From positions 1 to 64,000 of the forward strand of contig NZ_CALCZQ010000069.1 in the NCBI RefSeq assembly GCF_937903345.1: a DNA stretch of 64,000 nucleotides. The letters run 5' to 3'. A program made the position numbers and the translations under genes. This DNA comes from an uncultured Emticicia sp. (GTDB taxonomy: Bacteria > Bacteroidota > Bacteroidia > Cytophagales > Spirosomataceae). The first letter of the stretch is position 1. The number at the start of each line of letters is the position of its first letter. Of the stretch, positions 42,581-51,708 are shown piece after piece. Below the pieces are notes generated by a model that worked only from the letters and a program-made list of their open reading frames with translations, ran no database searches and was not told the origin of the DNA.

Positions 42581-44361
42581 TGAAACATCTCGCTTACCTC
42601 AATAAATATTTCCTAAAATACAAATGGTACTTGATTTTGGGTATCATTTTCACTATCGTTTCCAACCTTTTTGGCATTATACCTGCCCAAATTGTGCGTC
42701 ATGCACTCGATTTGGTTAAGGAAACGATTGATATTTATTTTCTCTACAATAATTCACAGACCCAAAAAGCCATGTACGATGTCTTCACAACTAGCATTGG
42801 TATTTATGGTTTGTTGATTTTGGTAATGGCAATCTTGAAAGGGATTTTCCTTTTTGCTGTTCGACAGACGCTTATTGTGATGTCTCGCCACATTGAATTT
42901 GATCTGAAAAACGAAATTTATGCTCACTATCAAAGCCTGCCTTTGAGTTTTTATCGCCAAAACAATACTGGAGATTTAATGGCAAGAATCTCGGAGGATG
43001 TCGGGAAAGTCAGAATGTACGTTGGTCCATCATTGATGTATTTGATGAATATGGTGGTGTTGGTAGTTTTAGTTTTGAGCTATATGTTTTCGGTCAATTC
43101 TCGCCTTACTTGGTGGGTTTTACTGCCGATGCCCGTTCTTTCGGCGAGTATATTTTTAGTAAGTAGTACCATGAATAAGCGTTCAGAAGAAATTCAAAAA
43201 AGCCTTTCAAATCTTTCTACTTTCGTGCAAGAAGCCTTTTCTGGAATCAGAGTTCTGAAAGCTTTTGCCCGTGAAGACGATTCAGCCAAACGTTTTACAG
43301 CAGAAAGTGATGTTTATAAATCAAAATCATTGGCATTAACACAAGTTGACGCACTTTTTTCGCCAACCACAGCCCTACTTATTGGTTTAAGCACTGTTTT
43401 ATGTGTATATGTGGGGGGACAAGAAATCATCGCAGGAAGATTAACTCCAGGCAATGTCACTGAATTTATCATGTATGTGTTTATGCTTACGTGGCCGCTT
43501 ATTGCATTGGGTTGGACTTCGAGCCAAATTCAGCGTGCAGCCGCTTCACAAAAACGTATCAATGAATTTTTGAATATCAAATCAGAAATCGTTTCGACGA
43601 AAAATATCACGAAGCCAATCGAGGGAAATATCAGTTTCCGAAACATTGATTTTATTTATCCCGATTCGGGAATTCAAGCACTCAAAAACTTTAATCTTGA
43701 TATAAAAGCAGGTGAGTCGGTAGCAATTTTGGGCACGACAGGTTCTGGTAAAAGTACAATTGCCAACTTAATTGTAAGAATGTATGATACCACCAATGGA
43801 GACATACTTTTTGATGGTGTTTCGATAAAAGATTATAACGTGCAATACTTACGTAGCCAAATGGGATATGTACCGCAGGAAGTATTTTTATTTTCGGATA
43901 CAATTATGAATAACGCTAAATTCGGTTCGCCAAATTTATCTAACGAGCAAGTTATCCAAGCCACAAAAGATGCCGATTTATATCAAAATATCATGGATTT
44001 TCCTGAAAGATTTGATACAAAACTCGGAGAAAGAGGAATTACGCTTTCGGGTGGACAAAAGCAAAGACTTTCAATTTCCCGTGCTATTGCCCGTGAACCA
44101 AAGATTTTGATTCTTGATGATTGTCTTTCAGCGGTTGATACCAACACCGAAAATATTATCTTGAATAATCTCCAACGTATCATGCAGAACCGTACTTCGG
44201 TCATTATTTCTCACCGAGTTTCGTCAGCAAAACTGGCCGATAAAATCTTGGTTTTGGACAATGGCGAAGTAGTAGAACAAGGCACGCATGACGCACTTTA
44301 TGAAAAAGGCGGAGCTTACCGTGAGCTTTACGAAAAACAATTGCAGACTGAAGAAGTTTGA
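42580..44361 (+). CDS. ABC exporter, fused membrane and ATPase domains
   Basis: This type-I (MsbA/BmrA-like) half transporter is 593 aa from the TTG at 42580, reading MKHLAYLNKYFLKYKWYLILG. The frame is open to 42481, but the extra 33 residues are translated from the 7-nt-period repeat and are unlikely. Six transmembrane helices span about 20-310. The ATPase has Walker A GTTGSGKST, signature LSGGQKQR, and Walker B ILILDDCLSAVD. The residue after the Walker B Asp is Asp rather than the catalytic Glu, as in the degenerate half of heterodimeric exporters. The substrate is unknown. Confidence 0.92.
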   Translation: MKHLAYLNKYFLKYKWYLILGIIFTIVSNLFGIIPAQIVRHALDLVKETIDIYFLYNNSQTQKAMYDVFTTSIGIYGLLILVMAILKGIFLFAVRQTLIVMSRHIEFDLKNEIYAHYQSLPLSFYRQNNTGDLMARISEDVGKVRMYVGPSLMYLMNMVVLVVLVLSYMFSVNSRLTWWVLLPMPVLSASIFLVSSTMNKRSEEIQKSLSNLSTFVQEAFSGIRVLKAFAREDDSAKRFTAESDVYKSKSLALTQVDALFSPTTALLIGLSTVLCVYVGGQEIIAGRLTPGNVTEFIMYVFMLTWPLIALGWTSSQIQRAAASQKRINEFLNIKSEIVSTKNITKPIEGNISFRNIDFIYPDSGIQALKNFNLDIKAGESVAILGTTGSGKSTIANLIVRMYDTTNGDILFDGVSIKDYNVQYLRSQMGYVPQEVFLFSDTIMNNAKFGSPNLSNEQVIQATKDADLYQNIMDFPERFDTKLGERGITLSGGQKQRLSISRAIAREPKILILDDCLSAVDTNTENIILNNLQRIMQNRTSVIISHRVSSAKLADKILVLDNGEVVEQGTHDALYEKGGAYRELYEKQLQTEEV

Positions 44362-44396
44362 TAATTAACGGTTTTCATTCATCAATTTGCACAAAT

Positions 44397-44432
44397 AAAA
44401 AGTCTTGCGAGCATAACTCACAAGACTTTTTT
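44397..44432 (+). terminator. Bidirectional intrinsic terminator
   Basis: AAAAAGTCTTG (44397-44407) and CAAGACTTTTT (44421-44431) are exact complements, with an inner GAG/CTC pair and T-runs on both strands. It separates the convergent ABC exporter and the small basic-protein gene. Confidence 0.85.
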
Positions 44433-44460
44433 CTGTAACTGCTTACTATAAGCGAACTAA

Positions 44461-44913
44461 TCAATATCTTCTGTTATACCGACCATCGCCACGGTCATCA
44501 CCACGATTTCCCCGACGGAAATCTTCGTAGGTTACCCGTTCACTATCACGTTTTTCACGATTTATCCAACGGTTCAAAACTGCTAAATCTTCCATCAAAT
44601 CACGGCGTTCACGTGGGTCTAAATTACCATCACGTTTGTAGCGATTTTCTTTATATTCGATAGCCTCTACTTCACGCAATAAACGTTTTGATTCACGAGA
44701 CGTGATACGCCCACTTTCAATTCCCCAAGCAATTTGGCGGCGAGCCTCACGTTGATAACTATCAATTTTATCGTAGCCACCTCTACCATAATTATCGTTT
44801 CTTTCATAACGCCCATTGTCGTTGCGGTCGTACCCACGATGGTCATTTCCTCTTTGTGCATTGGCCACGGCAGCACTTGCTACCAACATTGCCACAATCA
44901 TTAGTTTTCTCAT
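44461..44913 (-). CDS. Small secreted Arg/Asn/Gly-rich protein
   Basis: I do not recognise this 150-aa protein. A signal peptide (ASAAVANAQ) is followed by a low-complexity RGNDHRGYDRNDNGRYER stretch. A charged helical middle comes next (about 50-125, IAWGIESGRITSRESKRLLREVEAIEYKE), and a second Arg/Gly/Asp-rich tail ends the protein. The helical part resembles small periplasmic proteins with ITxxExxxL repeats. Highly basic and probably periplasmic. It is divergent from the export operon at 45164 but has no obvious link to it. Confidence 0.75.
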   Translation of the reverse strand: MRKLMIVAMLVASAAVANAQRGNDHRGYDRNDNGRYERNDNYGRGGYDKIDSYQREARRQIAWGIESGRITSRESKRLLREVEAIEYKENRYKRDGNLDPRERRDLMEDLAVLNRWINREKRDSERVTYEDFRRGNRGDDRGDGRYNRRY

Positions 44914-45163
44914 AGTCAGACTTATTTTAGTTTTACTACTATTATACCTCCTTATTTATTGGATTCTAATACTTAGATGCAAAATCTCTTCAAAGGGTTT
45001 ATTTTAAGTTTTGTTAATGATTGTTAATGCCAAAATCTCCTAAAATGACACGTTTCTCAGTAATTCTATTCAATATCAGATTTAAATCTATATTAATTGT
45101 TTACATTCGTAAAAAAAACACTTATACAAAAAAGTTGTTTTATATAAAAAGTTACTAAAAATA

Positions 45164-45850
45164 ATGATTGCAGAACTAAAAGGTGCAGGAAAGCAATATC
45201 AAACTGGCGACCAAACCATCGTGGCACTTCAAGCAACAACCTTAAAACTCAACGAAGGCGAATTAATGCTAATCATTGGACCGTCGGGCTCGGGAAAAAC
45301 TACGCTACTTTCTTTATTAGGTTGTGTTATTTATCCTTCATTCGGAGATTTATGGGTGGATGGCAAGCATATCAATGACCTTAAACCCAACGAATTGGCC
45401 AATCTTCGTCTCAATACTATTGGATTTGTTTTTCAAAGTTTCAATTTACTTGCACCGCTTAATGCCGAAGACAATGTAGGATTACCGCTTAAACTTCAAG
45501 GGGTTTCGAGTTCAGTAATCAAAAAAAGAGTACAAAAAGCCTTAGAAGTTGTAGATATGACCGACCGAAGAAAAAACTTACCAAAAGAACTTTCTGGCGG
45601 ACAGCAACAGAGAATAGCAATCGCAAGAGCTTTAGTCACGAATCCAAAACTAATTCTCTGTGACGAACCAACTGCCTCACTCGATAAAGATTCCTTGGCT
45701 ATTGTGATGAACGAACTTCGCCACTTGGCAAGACAAGGTAAATCAGTAGCAGTTGTGACGCACGACCCACGACTACAAGAATATGCTGACCGAGTTGTGG
45801 AAGTGAAAAATGGCATTGCAACTGAAATTTTTGACCAAAAAACTCAGTAA
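45164..45850 (+). CDS. ABC transporter ATP-binding protein (DevA/LolD/MacB type)
   Basis: This 228-aa cytoplasmic ATPase belongs to the LolD/MacB/DevA group. It has Walker A GPSGSGKTT (residues 39-47), Q-loop FVFQSFNLLAPLNAEDNV, signature LSGGQQQR, Walker B LILCDEPTASLD with an intact catalytic Glu, and H-loop THD. It is first in a four-gene plus-strand operon with a periplasmic adaptor, a permease and a TolC-like outer-membrane protein, together a tripartite envelope exporter. The gene order matches the DevBCA/TolC type. Confidence 0.93.
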   Translation: MIAELKGAGKQYQTGDQTIVALQATTLKLNEGELMLIIGPSGSGKTTLLSLLGCVIYPSFGDLWVDGKHINDLKPNELANLRLNTIGFVFQSFNLLAPLNAEDNVGLPLKLQGVSSSVIKKRVQKALEVVDMTDRRKNLPKELSGGQQQRIAIARALVTNPKLILCDEPTASLDKDSLAIVMNELRHLARQGKSVAVVTHDPRLQEYADRVVEVKNGIATEIFDQKTQ

Positions 45851-45904
45851 ATTAATTCGAAAAAAAACATTTTCCGTTGAATTTAAACAATTGAATTTAA
45901 TACT

Positions 45905-46852
45905 ATGAAAAAATACTTTTTATTCTTCATAACCATCACAATATTAAGCTCTTGCAATAAAAAAGAAAAAGAAAAAGCTGAAAAAGCAAAGGCTGATTCA
46001 CTTGCAACAATACCTTCAACTAACAACCAAATTTTGGGTGTTGCTCGTATCGAACCTGAAGATGGTATTTTGAGTTTGACCGCAGGGGCAAATGGAAAAG
46101 TATTGGAAGTTTTAATTAAAGAGAATCAAATTGTACAGAAAGGACAAAGTTTATTAATGATTGATAATAGTATTGAAAATGCACAATTATTTCAATCTGA
46201 AAGCAAAATTGGTACACAAAAAGCGATGATTGAAGTATCACAATCCAATCTGGAAGTGGCCAAAGTAAGCCTAAAAAATGCATTTGAAAATTACCAACGA
46301 AACTTACGCTTATTTGAAGGAAATGCCCAAACTAAACAAGCAGTTGAAGATAGCAAAGCTTTGGTTGATAAATTGATGAAAGATGTAGAAGCCTCAACAG
46401 CCAATATTGAACAGTCGAAGAGTAGAATGAAAGAATTAGAAGCAGACATTATTTATTATAGTACAATAGTCAATCAGAAAAAAGTTAATTCTTTAGTTTC
46501 AGGAAAGGTACTAAAAGTTACTGTAAAAACAGGAGATTACATAAATAATATCACTCAAATTGCCGAATTTGCACCTAAAGGCTCATTAATCGCAAAAACT
46601 GAAGTAGACGAATTGTATGCTGAAAAAATACAAATCGGACAAAAAGCCTTCATTATTTCACAAACAACTGGCGATACGCTAGCCCATGGCTCCGTAAGTT
46701 ATACTGCCGATTATTTAAAACAAAAATCACTTTTCAAAGACCAAGCAACTGAACAAGAGGATCGTCGCGTACGTGACGTATCGATAAGATTGGAGTCAGG
46801 AAAAATGCCACTTATCGGTAGTCGAGTTGATTGTGTAATATTGTTAAAGTAA
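45905..46852 (+). CDS. Periplasmic adaptor (HlyD/DevB-type membrane fusion protein), lipoprotein
   Basis: This 315-aa adaptor has a lipoprotein signal (LSSC, Cys17) followed by a Lys/Glu-rich linker. The lipoyl-like half motif NGKVLEVLIKENQIVQKGQSLLMID comes next, then a coiled-coil hairpin (about 90-190), the second lipoyl half SGKVLKVTVKTGDYI, and beta-barrel parts with GSLIAKTEVDELYAEKIQIGQKA. DevB-type adaptors are usually anchored by a transmembrane helix, so the lipid anchor is a small difference. It links the ABC permease to the TolC-like channel encoded downstream. Confidence 0.9.
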   Translation: MKKYFLFFITITILSSCNKKEKEKAEKAKADSLATIPSTNNQILGVARIEPEDGILSLTAGANGKVLEVLIKENQIVQKGQSLLMIDNSIENAQLFQSESKIGTQKAMIEVSQSNLEVAKVSLKNAFENYQRNLRLFEGNAQTKQAVEDSKALVDKLMKDVEASTANIEQSKSRMKELEADIIYYSTIVNQKKVNSLVSGKVLKVTVKTGDYINNITQIAEFAPKGSLIAKTEVDELYAEKIQIGQKAFIISQTTGDTLAHGSVSYTADYLKQKSLFKDQATEQEDRRVRDVSIRLESGKMPLIGSRVDCVILLK

Positions 46853-46912
46853 TAATTTAAGGTCAATAAAAAAGATTTCAACGAGCGATTCTGGAAAATC
46901 GCCCCACAGAAT

Positions 46913-48031
46913 ATGTTAAAAGAAGCATTCAAATTTATGTGGTACGACAAAGCCAAAATGTTTGGTATTTTGTTCGGCATCATTCTATCCGTTTTTCTGA
47001 TTGGGCAGCAACTTGGTATTTGTTTCTCACTTTTAAATAGCACCATCTCATTGGCAAAATTCAACCAAAACTACATTTGGGTTGTAAGCGATAAGAGCCA
47101 ACAAGTCAGTGATTTACCACTGATTGATATGCGTATTTATCGAGAATTGATGAGTATTACTGGCGTAAAAAAAGTCAATCAATTGATTGTTGGCGGTGGA
47201 AGTGCCAAATTTAATAATGGTACAAAGACGAATATTACAATGATAGGCACTCAAGCCCCATCTTATGCCGGTGGCCCCTGGAATTTTGCCACCGGAAACC
47301 TGCAAGATTTACTGCAAGAAGGAGCCGTAATCACCGATGCTTATGACGCTATTTTGAATAAAAACATTAAAATGGGCGACCATTTTGAATATAATGGAAA
47401 TCGAGTTATATTAGTTGGCCAAACAAAAGGAGCAAAAGGCTTGGGTGTAGCCTATGGCTTTACAACTGTTGAGAGAGCCAGAAAACTCTGTAAAATTCCA
47501 ACGACCAAAGCATCTGCATTTTTAGTAGAATGGCAAGATAATGCAGACATCGAACAAGTTATTAAGTCAATTAACATAGAAATACCAGGTGTGAAAGCCC
47601 GAGAAGGTAAAACCTATACCGACGAAAGTCTTAAATATTTTGCCTTGAATAGCGGAATTGTAGCATCTTTCGGACTTTTAGTGGTTTTTGCAATCATCAC
47701 GGGTTTTGCGATTGTTGGACTTACGATGTTTTCGGCAGTTAACGACCGTATTAAAGATTATGGAACGATTAAAGCGATTGGCGGAACCAATGGAGTGATT
47801 AGAAAACTGATTCTTTGGCAGGCAACTATTTACTCTATCGTTGGCTTTATTGTTGCCTATTTTTTGCTTTTTGGTTTCGTGCAAGCCACCAAAACCAGCC
47901 TAAATATTCAAGTCACTTTCGGTATAGTTGTTTTTCTGATAGGTGTAACTTTATTTATTGCTATGCTGGGAAGCCTTTTGGCTATGCGGAAAATCACAAA
48001 ACTCGAACCAGCCGCTGTGTTTAGAACCTAA
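46913..48031 (+). CDS. ABC transporter permease (DevC/FtsX-like)
   Basis: This 372-aa inner-membrane permease has the FtsX/MacB topology: TM1 at about 13-33, a large periplasmic domain (about 40-250), and three C-terminal helices (about 255-280, 305-330, 340-362). The motif INDRIKDYGTIKAIGGTNGVI-like sequence (VNDRIKDYGTIKAIGG) before TM3 and the C-terminal RKITKLEPAAVFR are typical of DevC and MacB. It pairs with the ATPase at 45164 and adaptor at 45905. The cargo is unknown. DevC in cyanobacteria exports glycolipids. Confidence 0.9.
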   Translation: MLKEAFKFMWYDKAKMFGILFGIILSVFLIGQQLGICFSLLNSTISLAKFNQNYIWVVSDKSQQVSDLPLIDMRIYRELMSITGVKKVNQLIVGGGSAKFNNGTKTNITMIGTQAPSYAGGPWNFATGNLQDLLQEGAVITDAYDAILNKNIKMGDHFEYNGNRVILVGQTKGAKGLGVAYGFTTVERARKLCKIPTTKASAFLVEWQDNADIEQVIKSINIEIPGVKAREGKTYTDESLKYFALNSGIVASFGLLVVFAIITGFAIVGLTMFSAVNDRIKDYGTIKAIGGTNGVIRKLILWQATIYSIVGFIVAYFLLFGFVQATKTSLNIQVTFGIVVFLIGVTLFIAMLGSLLAMRKITKLEPAAVFRT

Positions 48032-48125
48032 ACTAAACAGTTTTATTAGCTAATTTTTCCGTTTTAGGTAGAAAAAAAACATTCATCCAAATAAGATTTT
48101 TAGCTTTGGGAAAATATAGAAAGAT

Positions 48126-49457
48126 ATGAAAAAAGTAATTTTCGGAATTGTAATATGTACAAATATTTTCGGACAAAGATTTACATCCTTCGCCCAAAAA
48201 ATCACGTTAAATGAAGCGATACAGAAAGGTATAGAAAATCGGATTGAGTTAAAAACACAGGCCTTAAATATTCAAATCGCAAGCAGCGAAAATAATAAAA
48301 TAAAAGCAAAATGGCTGCCGCAGGTAAGTGCCAACGGTGATGTACGATGGAATACCCAACTCCAAACTACGGTTTTACCTTTTGCCTTACCTGGTTCGAG
48401 CGAGTCACAAACGATAGTGCGGTTGGGGCGTCCATTCAATAATACTTTTGCTTTGCAAGCAGAGCAGAAAGTGTATGATGCCAACAAAAAGATTGACCGT
48501 TTGGTGAATGATACGCAAACCGATGCTCAGAAAAACACACTTGAGCAGCAAAAAATCAATCTAAAACAAAGCATTACGGAAGCTTATTTTTTGGCGGTTT
48601 TTAATAAAGAAAAGTTACGTTTGTCAGAAATTGCACTGCAACGAGCCAACGCTTATTTTGAGGCAGCAAAAGTAAAATTTGAACAAGGCACAATTCTAAA
48701 AAATGATTTAGATAAATTCATGCTCGATGTCAGTAATGCGAGATTAACTCAAACAAAAAATATTCAAGATTATGAATTGAGCTTGGTTACGCTTCAATAT
48801 CAGTTAAATACCAACGATAAAGCCGAGCCAGCCGAAGACTTAACCTCTATTCTAAATTACTCTCAAATCACGGAACGTCACCCGGCTGATAATCAGACAA
48901 ATAGCGACAAACGCACAGAAGTAAAAGCCGAAGAAATTAATCTGAAATTAAATGAGCTGAATCTTCAAAAACAAAAAACAAAAAATTTACCAACAGTATC
49001 AGCTTATGGAGATTACTCAGCCTTTCAAATTTCCGATACTTTTAATCCTTTTGCAAGTGGAACTTGGTTTACGTCCAATTATGTGGGTATTCGTGCCAAT
49101 ATTCCGATTTTTGATGGCAAGCAAACAAAACTTTCAAGTCAAGACTTTTTGTTTCGTAAGCAAATTAATCAACTGAATATAGAACGTTTAATAAATGATT
49201 TTAACTACGAATCGAAAATTACTTGGAATACTTTGCAACAATCGAAACTTAATTTGGAGGAAGCCAAGAAAAATATCACCCTCGCTCAACAGATTTTGGA
49301 AACCGATAAATTCAGATTCGAGAAAGGTGTAATCATAATTTCAGACCTAAAAAACTCTGAATATTCATTACAAAACTCTGAAAATCAATACCTTAGCAGC
49401 ATTTATAATTTCTTGGTAGCAAATGTGAGGTATAAAAAAGCAAGTGGAAATTTGTGA
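48126..49457 (+). CDS. TolC-family outer-membrane efflux protein
   Basis: This 443-aa outer-membrane channel has a signal peptide (TSFAQ, about 24). The first TolC repeat carries ITLNEAIQKGIENRIELKTQALNIQIASSEN and KWLPQVSANGDVRWN. A long helical segment rich in Gln and Lys follows, then a second repeat with LPTVSAYGDYSAFQ and GIRANIPIFDGKQTKL, a conserved TolC turn. It is last in the DevBCA-like operon and completes the tripartite exporter. It ends 44 bases from the convergent MFS gene, with no clear terminator. Confidence 0.93.
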   Translation: MKKVIFGIVICTNIFGQRFTSFAQKITLNEAIQKGIENRIELKTQALNIQIASSENNKIKAKWLPQVSANGDVRWNTQLQTTVLPFALPGSSESQTIVRLGRPFNNTFALQAEQKVYDANKKIDRLVNDTQTDAQKNTLEQQKINLKQSITEAYFLAVFNKEKLRLSEIALQRANAYFEAAKVKFEQGTILKNDLDKFMLDVSNARLTQTKNIQDYELSLVTLQYQLNTNDKAEPAEDLTSILNYSQITERHPADNQTNSDKRTEVKAEEINLKLNELNLQKQKTKNLPTVSAYGDYSAFQISDTFNPFASGTWFTSNYVGIRANIPIFDGKQTKLSSQDFLFRKQINQLNIERLINDFNYESKITWNTLQQSKLNLEEAKKNITLAQQILETDKFRFEKGVIIISDLKNSEYSLQNSENQYLSSIYNFLVANVRYKKASGNL

Positions 49458-49500
49458 GAAGAATTTGAGATAAAGCTAATTTGATCTTCGATTCATAGAA

Positions 49501-50667
49501 TCAATCAACCGAATTTTCTTTCGAAATAACAACCAAAATTCCAGCCATCAACACAAACAAAAATAGCACAAAACCAAGGCCTACACGCAAACCAAAAGCC
49601 TCGGCAAAATAGCCAATTGTTGGTGGACCAATAAAGAAGCCTGTATAACCGATAGAAGTTGCCATCGAAATTCCTGCCGATGGACTTATATTTCTAAGAT
49701 TTCCTGCCGATGAAAACACAATAGGTACAATTGTAGAAAGTCCAAGACCTACCAAAAAGAAGCCAACAAAAGTACTCCAAACCGAGACAAAGGCGAGTGT
49801 AATTCCTAAACCCAAAATTGAAAGTAAGGCATCAATCAACATCAGTTTTTGTTTACCAAATTTTAATGTAAAATAATCGCCAAATACTCGCCCGATAGTC
49901 ATTGCCACGCCAAACGTACCAAATGCCCATGCACTTAACACTTCACTCTGTCCGACAACTTTATTCATAAAAATAGCCGACCAATCAACCATCGATCCTT
50001 CACCAGTCATACAACAAAAAGCAATGATTCCGAAAGGTAAAATTGTTTTGAAGGCTAAAAACTTATCAGTTTTTCCTTCAGAAACTATTGTTTCATTGGC
50101 GGTCGGTGTATCTTTGATCAATTTTGTGGAGGCCCAAACACAAAGCAATAAACCAAAAGTACTTATCATAACTAAATGCGATTGCAATGCCACTTGAAAA
50201 CTAGAGAAAACTCCACCTACAGCCGCTCCGATTGCCATACCGATACTAAAAACCGCATGAAACGATGAGAAAATTACTTTTCCCCAAAGCCTTTCTACCA
50301 AAACAGCTTGTCCATTCATCGTAACATCCATTGAGCCAGAGGCTGCTCCAAGAAAGAAAAAGCAAAGTCGAATTGTCCATTGGTTCTGCGAAATAGCCAC
50401 CAAAGGAATTGCCACACAAAACAATAACGCCGTAACTTTTACAATAGAATCAGAACCAAATTTACTACCCAACCAGCCAGCCAAAGGCATCGAAACTATT
50501 GAGCCGAGAGCAATAAAAAACAATACAGAACCCAACTGAGCATTATTTATTCCAAAAAATCGTTGCAATTCGGGCAAACGTGAAGTCCAGTTGGCATACA
50601 AAAAGCCATTTACGAAAAAGAAAGTAGAAACCGCAATTCGATTAATAAGTAAGGTTTTATTTAGCAT
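49501..50667 (-). CDS. Major facilitator superfamily transporter
   Basis: This 388-aa, 12-helix MFS permease starts at the ATG at 50667 (MLNKTLLINRIAVSTFFFVNGFLYANWTSRLPELQRFFG). A longer frame to 50826 would add 53 residues that overlap the divergent regulator gene and its promoter, so I reject it. Features are the SMPLAGWLGSKFG loop (MFS motif A) and GAASGSMDVTMNGQAVLVER. It faces an AraC-type regulator gene, suggesting inducible import or efflux of a small molecule. The substrate is unknown. Confidence 0.9.
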   Translation of the reverse strand: MLNKTLLINRIAVSTFFFVNGFLYANWTSRLPELQRFFGINNAQLGSVLFFIALGSIVSMPLAGWLGSKFGSDSIVKVTALLFCVAIPLVAISQNQWTIRLCFFFLGAASGSMDVTMNGQAVLVERLWGKVIFSSFHAVFSIGMAIGAAVGGVFSSFQVALQSHLVMISTFGLLLCVWASTKLIKDTPTANETIVSEGKTDKFLAFKTILPFGIIAFCCMTGEGSMVDWSAIFMNKVVGQSEVLSAWAFGTFGVAMTIGRVFGDYFTLKFGKQKLMLIDALLSILGLGITLAFVSVWSTFVGFFLVGLGLSTIVPIVFSSAGNLRNISPSAGISMATSIGYTGFFIGPPTIGYFAEAFGLRVGLGFVLFLFVLMAGILVVISKENSVD

Positions 50668-50745
50668 ATCATGAAATATTTGACACAAAATTAGCCTAAC
50701 AATGAATAATAAAATGTATTTAATTTTTCTATTTTTAACACCTAA

Positions 50746-50776
50746 TTGTCTTAAATTTAACAAAAATTTATATTTA
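50746..50776 (+). promoter_or_regulatory. Candidate promoter of the AraC-type regulator gene
   Basis: A -33 TTG (50746-50748) and a -7 TATATTTA (50769-50776, one mismatch to TAnnTTTG) are 20 bases apart, the expected spacing. The start site would fall within a few bases of the ATG at 50784, so the mRNA might be leaderless or nearly so. Confidence 0.4.
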
Positions 50777-50783
50777 TACACAA

Positions 50784-51656
50784 ATGAAGACCAAAAAGCC
50801 TTTTTTAGAAGTAGTTCAACCCTCACAGGGGTTATCGCTACGAGTATATCATAATATCAATACCCGCACGTGTTCGATGAAGTCGTGGCACTTTCATCCC
50901 GAAATAGAATTGGTCTGCGTGCCTCACGGAAAAGGACAATTATATATTGGCAATAAAGAATATGCTTACGATGATGGCGTAGTGATTTTGCTCAATTCAA
51001 ATATTCCACACAAAAGCTTTGATTTGGGTTTTGAAAGCGAGCATTACGAAGAATATGTTCTACAAATTACGCCTAAACAATTAAAAATTTTATTGACGCA
51101 ATTTCCAGAATTTGAAAAAGTAGGTCAACTCATAAAAATAGCTCAAGAAGGCATTGTACTACCACTTTCTCCCACTGAAAATGTTTTCAGAAATAAATTT
51201 CAGACATTACCACAAAGTCATTCATTGAAACAATGGTTGACTTTCATAGAGGTTCTCGACGAGTTTTCGAGAGCCAATTATGAAGTTTTGGGCGTAGTTT
51301 CGGGAAATATCAATCCTCAGCAAGCTGAGAGAATCGAAAGAGTTTTTGAATATATCATGAATCACTACACCGAAAATATCAGTAGCCAAACCATTGCCGA
51401 TTTACTGCATCTGACGGATTCTTCGTTTTGTCGTTTTTTTCAAAAACATACCCAAAAAACTTTCAAACAAGTGCTAAACGAATACCGAATAACGCAGGCT
51501 TGCAAAGCTCTGTCCTTTTCCGATAAAAGTATAGAGCTAATTGCTTACCAATCAGGCTACGGAAATCAATCATTTTTCAACCGAGTTTTCAAGGAAATCA
51601 TGCACACAACACCCATGAATTATCGACGAGAACGGCAACGTTTGACTAACTATTAA
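50784..51656 (+). CDS. AraC-family transcriptional regulator
   Basis: This 290-aa regulator has an N-terminal cupin-type sensor domain (WHFHPEIELVCVPHGKGQLYIGN, then VVILLNSNIPHKSF, about 35-80). The C-terminal AraC double helix-turn-helix spans about 190-285. It carries ISSQTIADLLHLTDSSFCRFFQKHTQKTFKQVLNEYRITQACKAL and the second motif IELIAYQSGYGNQSFFNRVFKEIMHTTPMNYR. Such cupin AraC proteins usually bind a sugar and activate a neighbouring operon. The MFS gene on the other strand is the obvious target. Confidence 0.93.
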   Translation: MKTKKPFLEVVQPSQGLSLRVYHNINTRTCSMKSWHFHPEIELVCVPHGKGQLYIGNKEYAYDDGVVILLNSNIPHKSFDLGFESEHYEEYVLQITPKQLKILLTQFPEFEKVGQLIKIAQEGIVLPLSPTENVFRNKFQTLPQSHSLKQWLTFIEVLDEFSRANYEVLGVVSGNINPQQAERIERVFEYIMNHYTENISSQTIADLLHLTDSSFCRFFQKHTQKTFKQVLNEYRITQACKALSFSDKSIELIAYQSGYGNQSFFNRVFKEIMHTTPMNYRRERQRLTNY

Positions 51657-51659
51657 GCA

Positions 51660-51688
51660 AAAAGCGTATTGAATCTCAATACGCTTTT
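51660..51688 (+). terminator. Bidirectional intrinsic terminator
   Basis: AAAAGCGTATTGA (51660-51672) and TCAATACGCTTTT (51676-51688) are exact complements around a 3-base loop. It lies 4 bases after the AraC stop and before the convergent DUF1569 gene. Confidence 0.88.
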
Positions 51689-51708
51689 CAAAAAAACATC
51701 ATTTCAGC

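Noticed and set aside
50668..50826. 53-residue upstream extension of the MFS transporter
   Set aside because: It would overlap the start of the divergent AraC gene and its promoter. The ATG at 50667 gives a standard MFS N-terminus.
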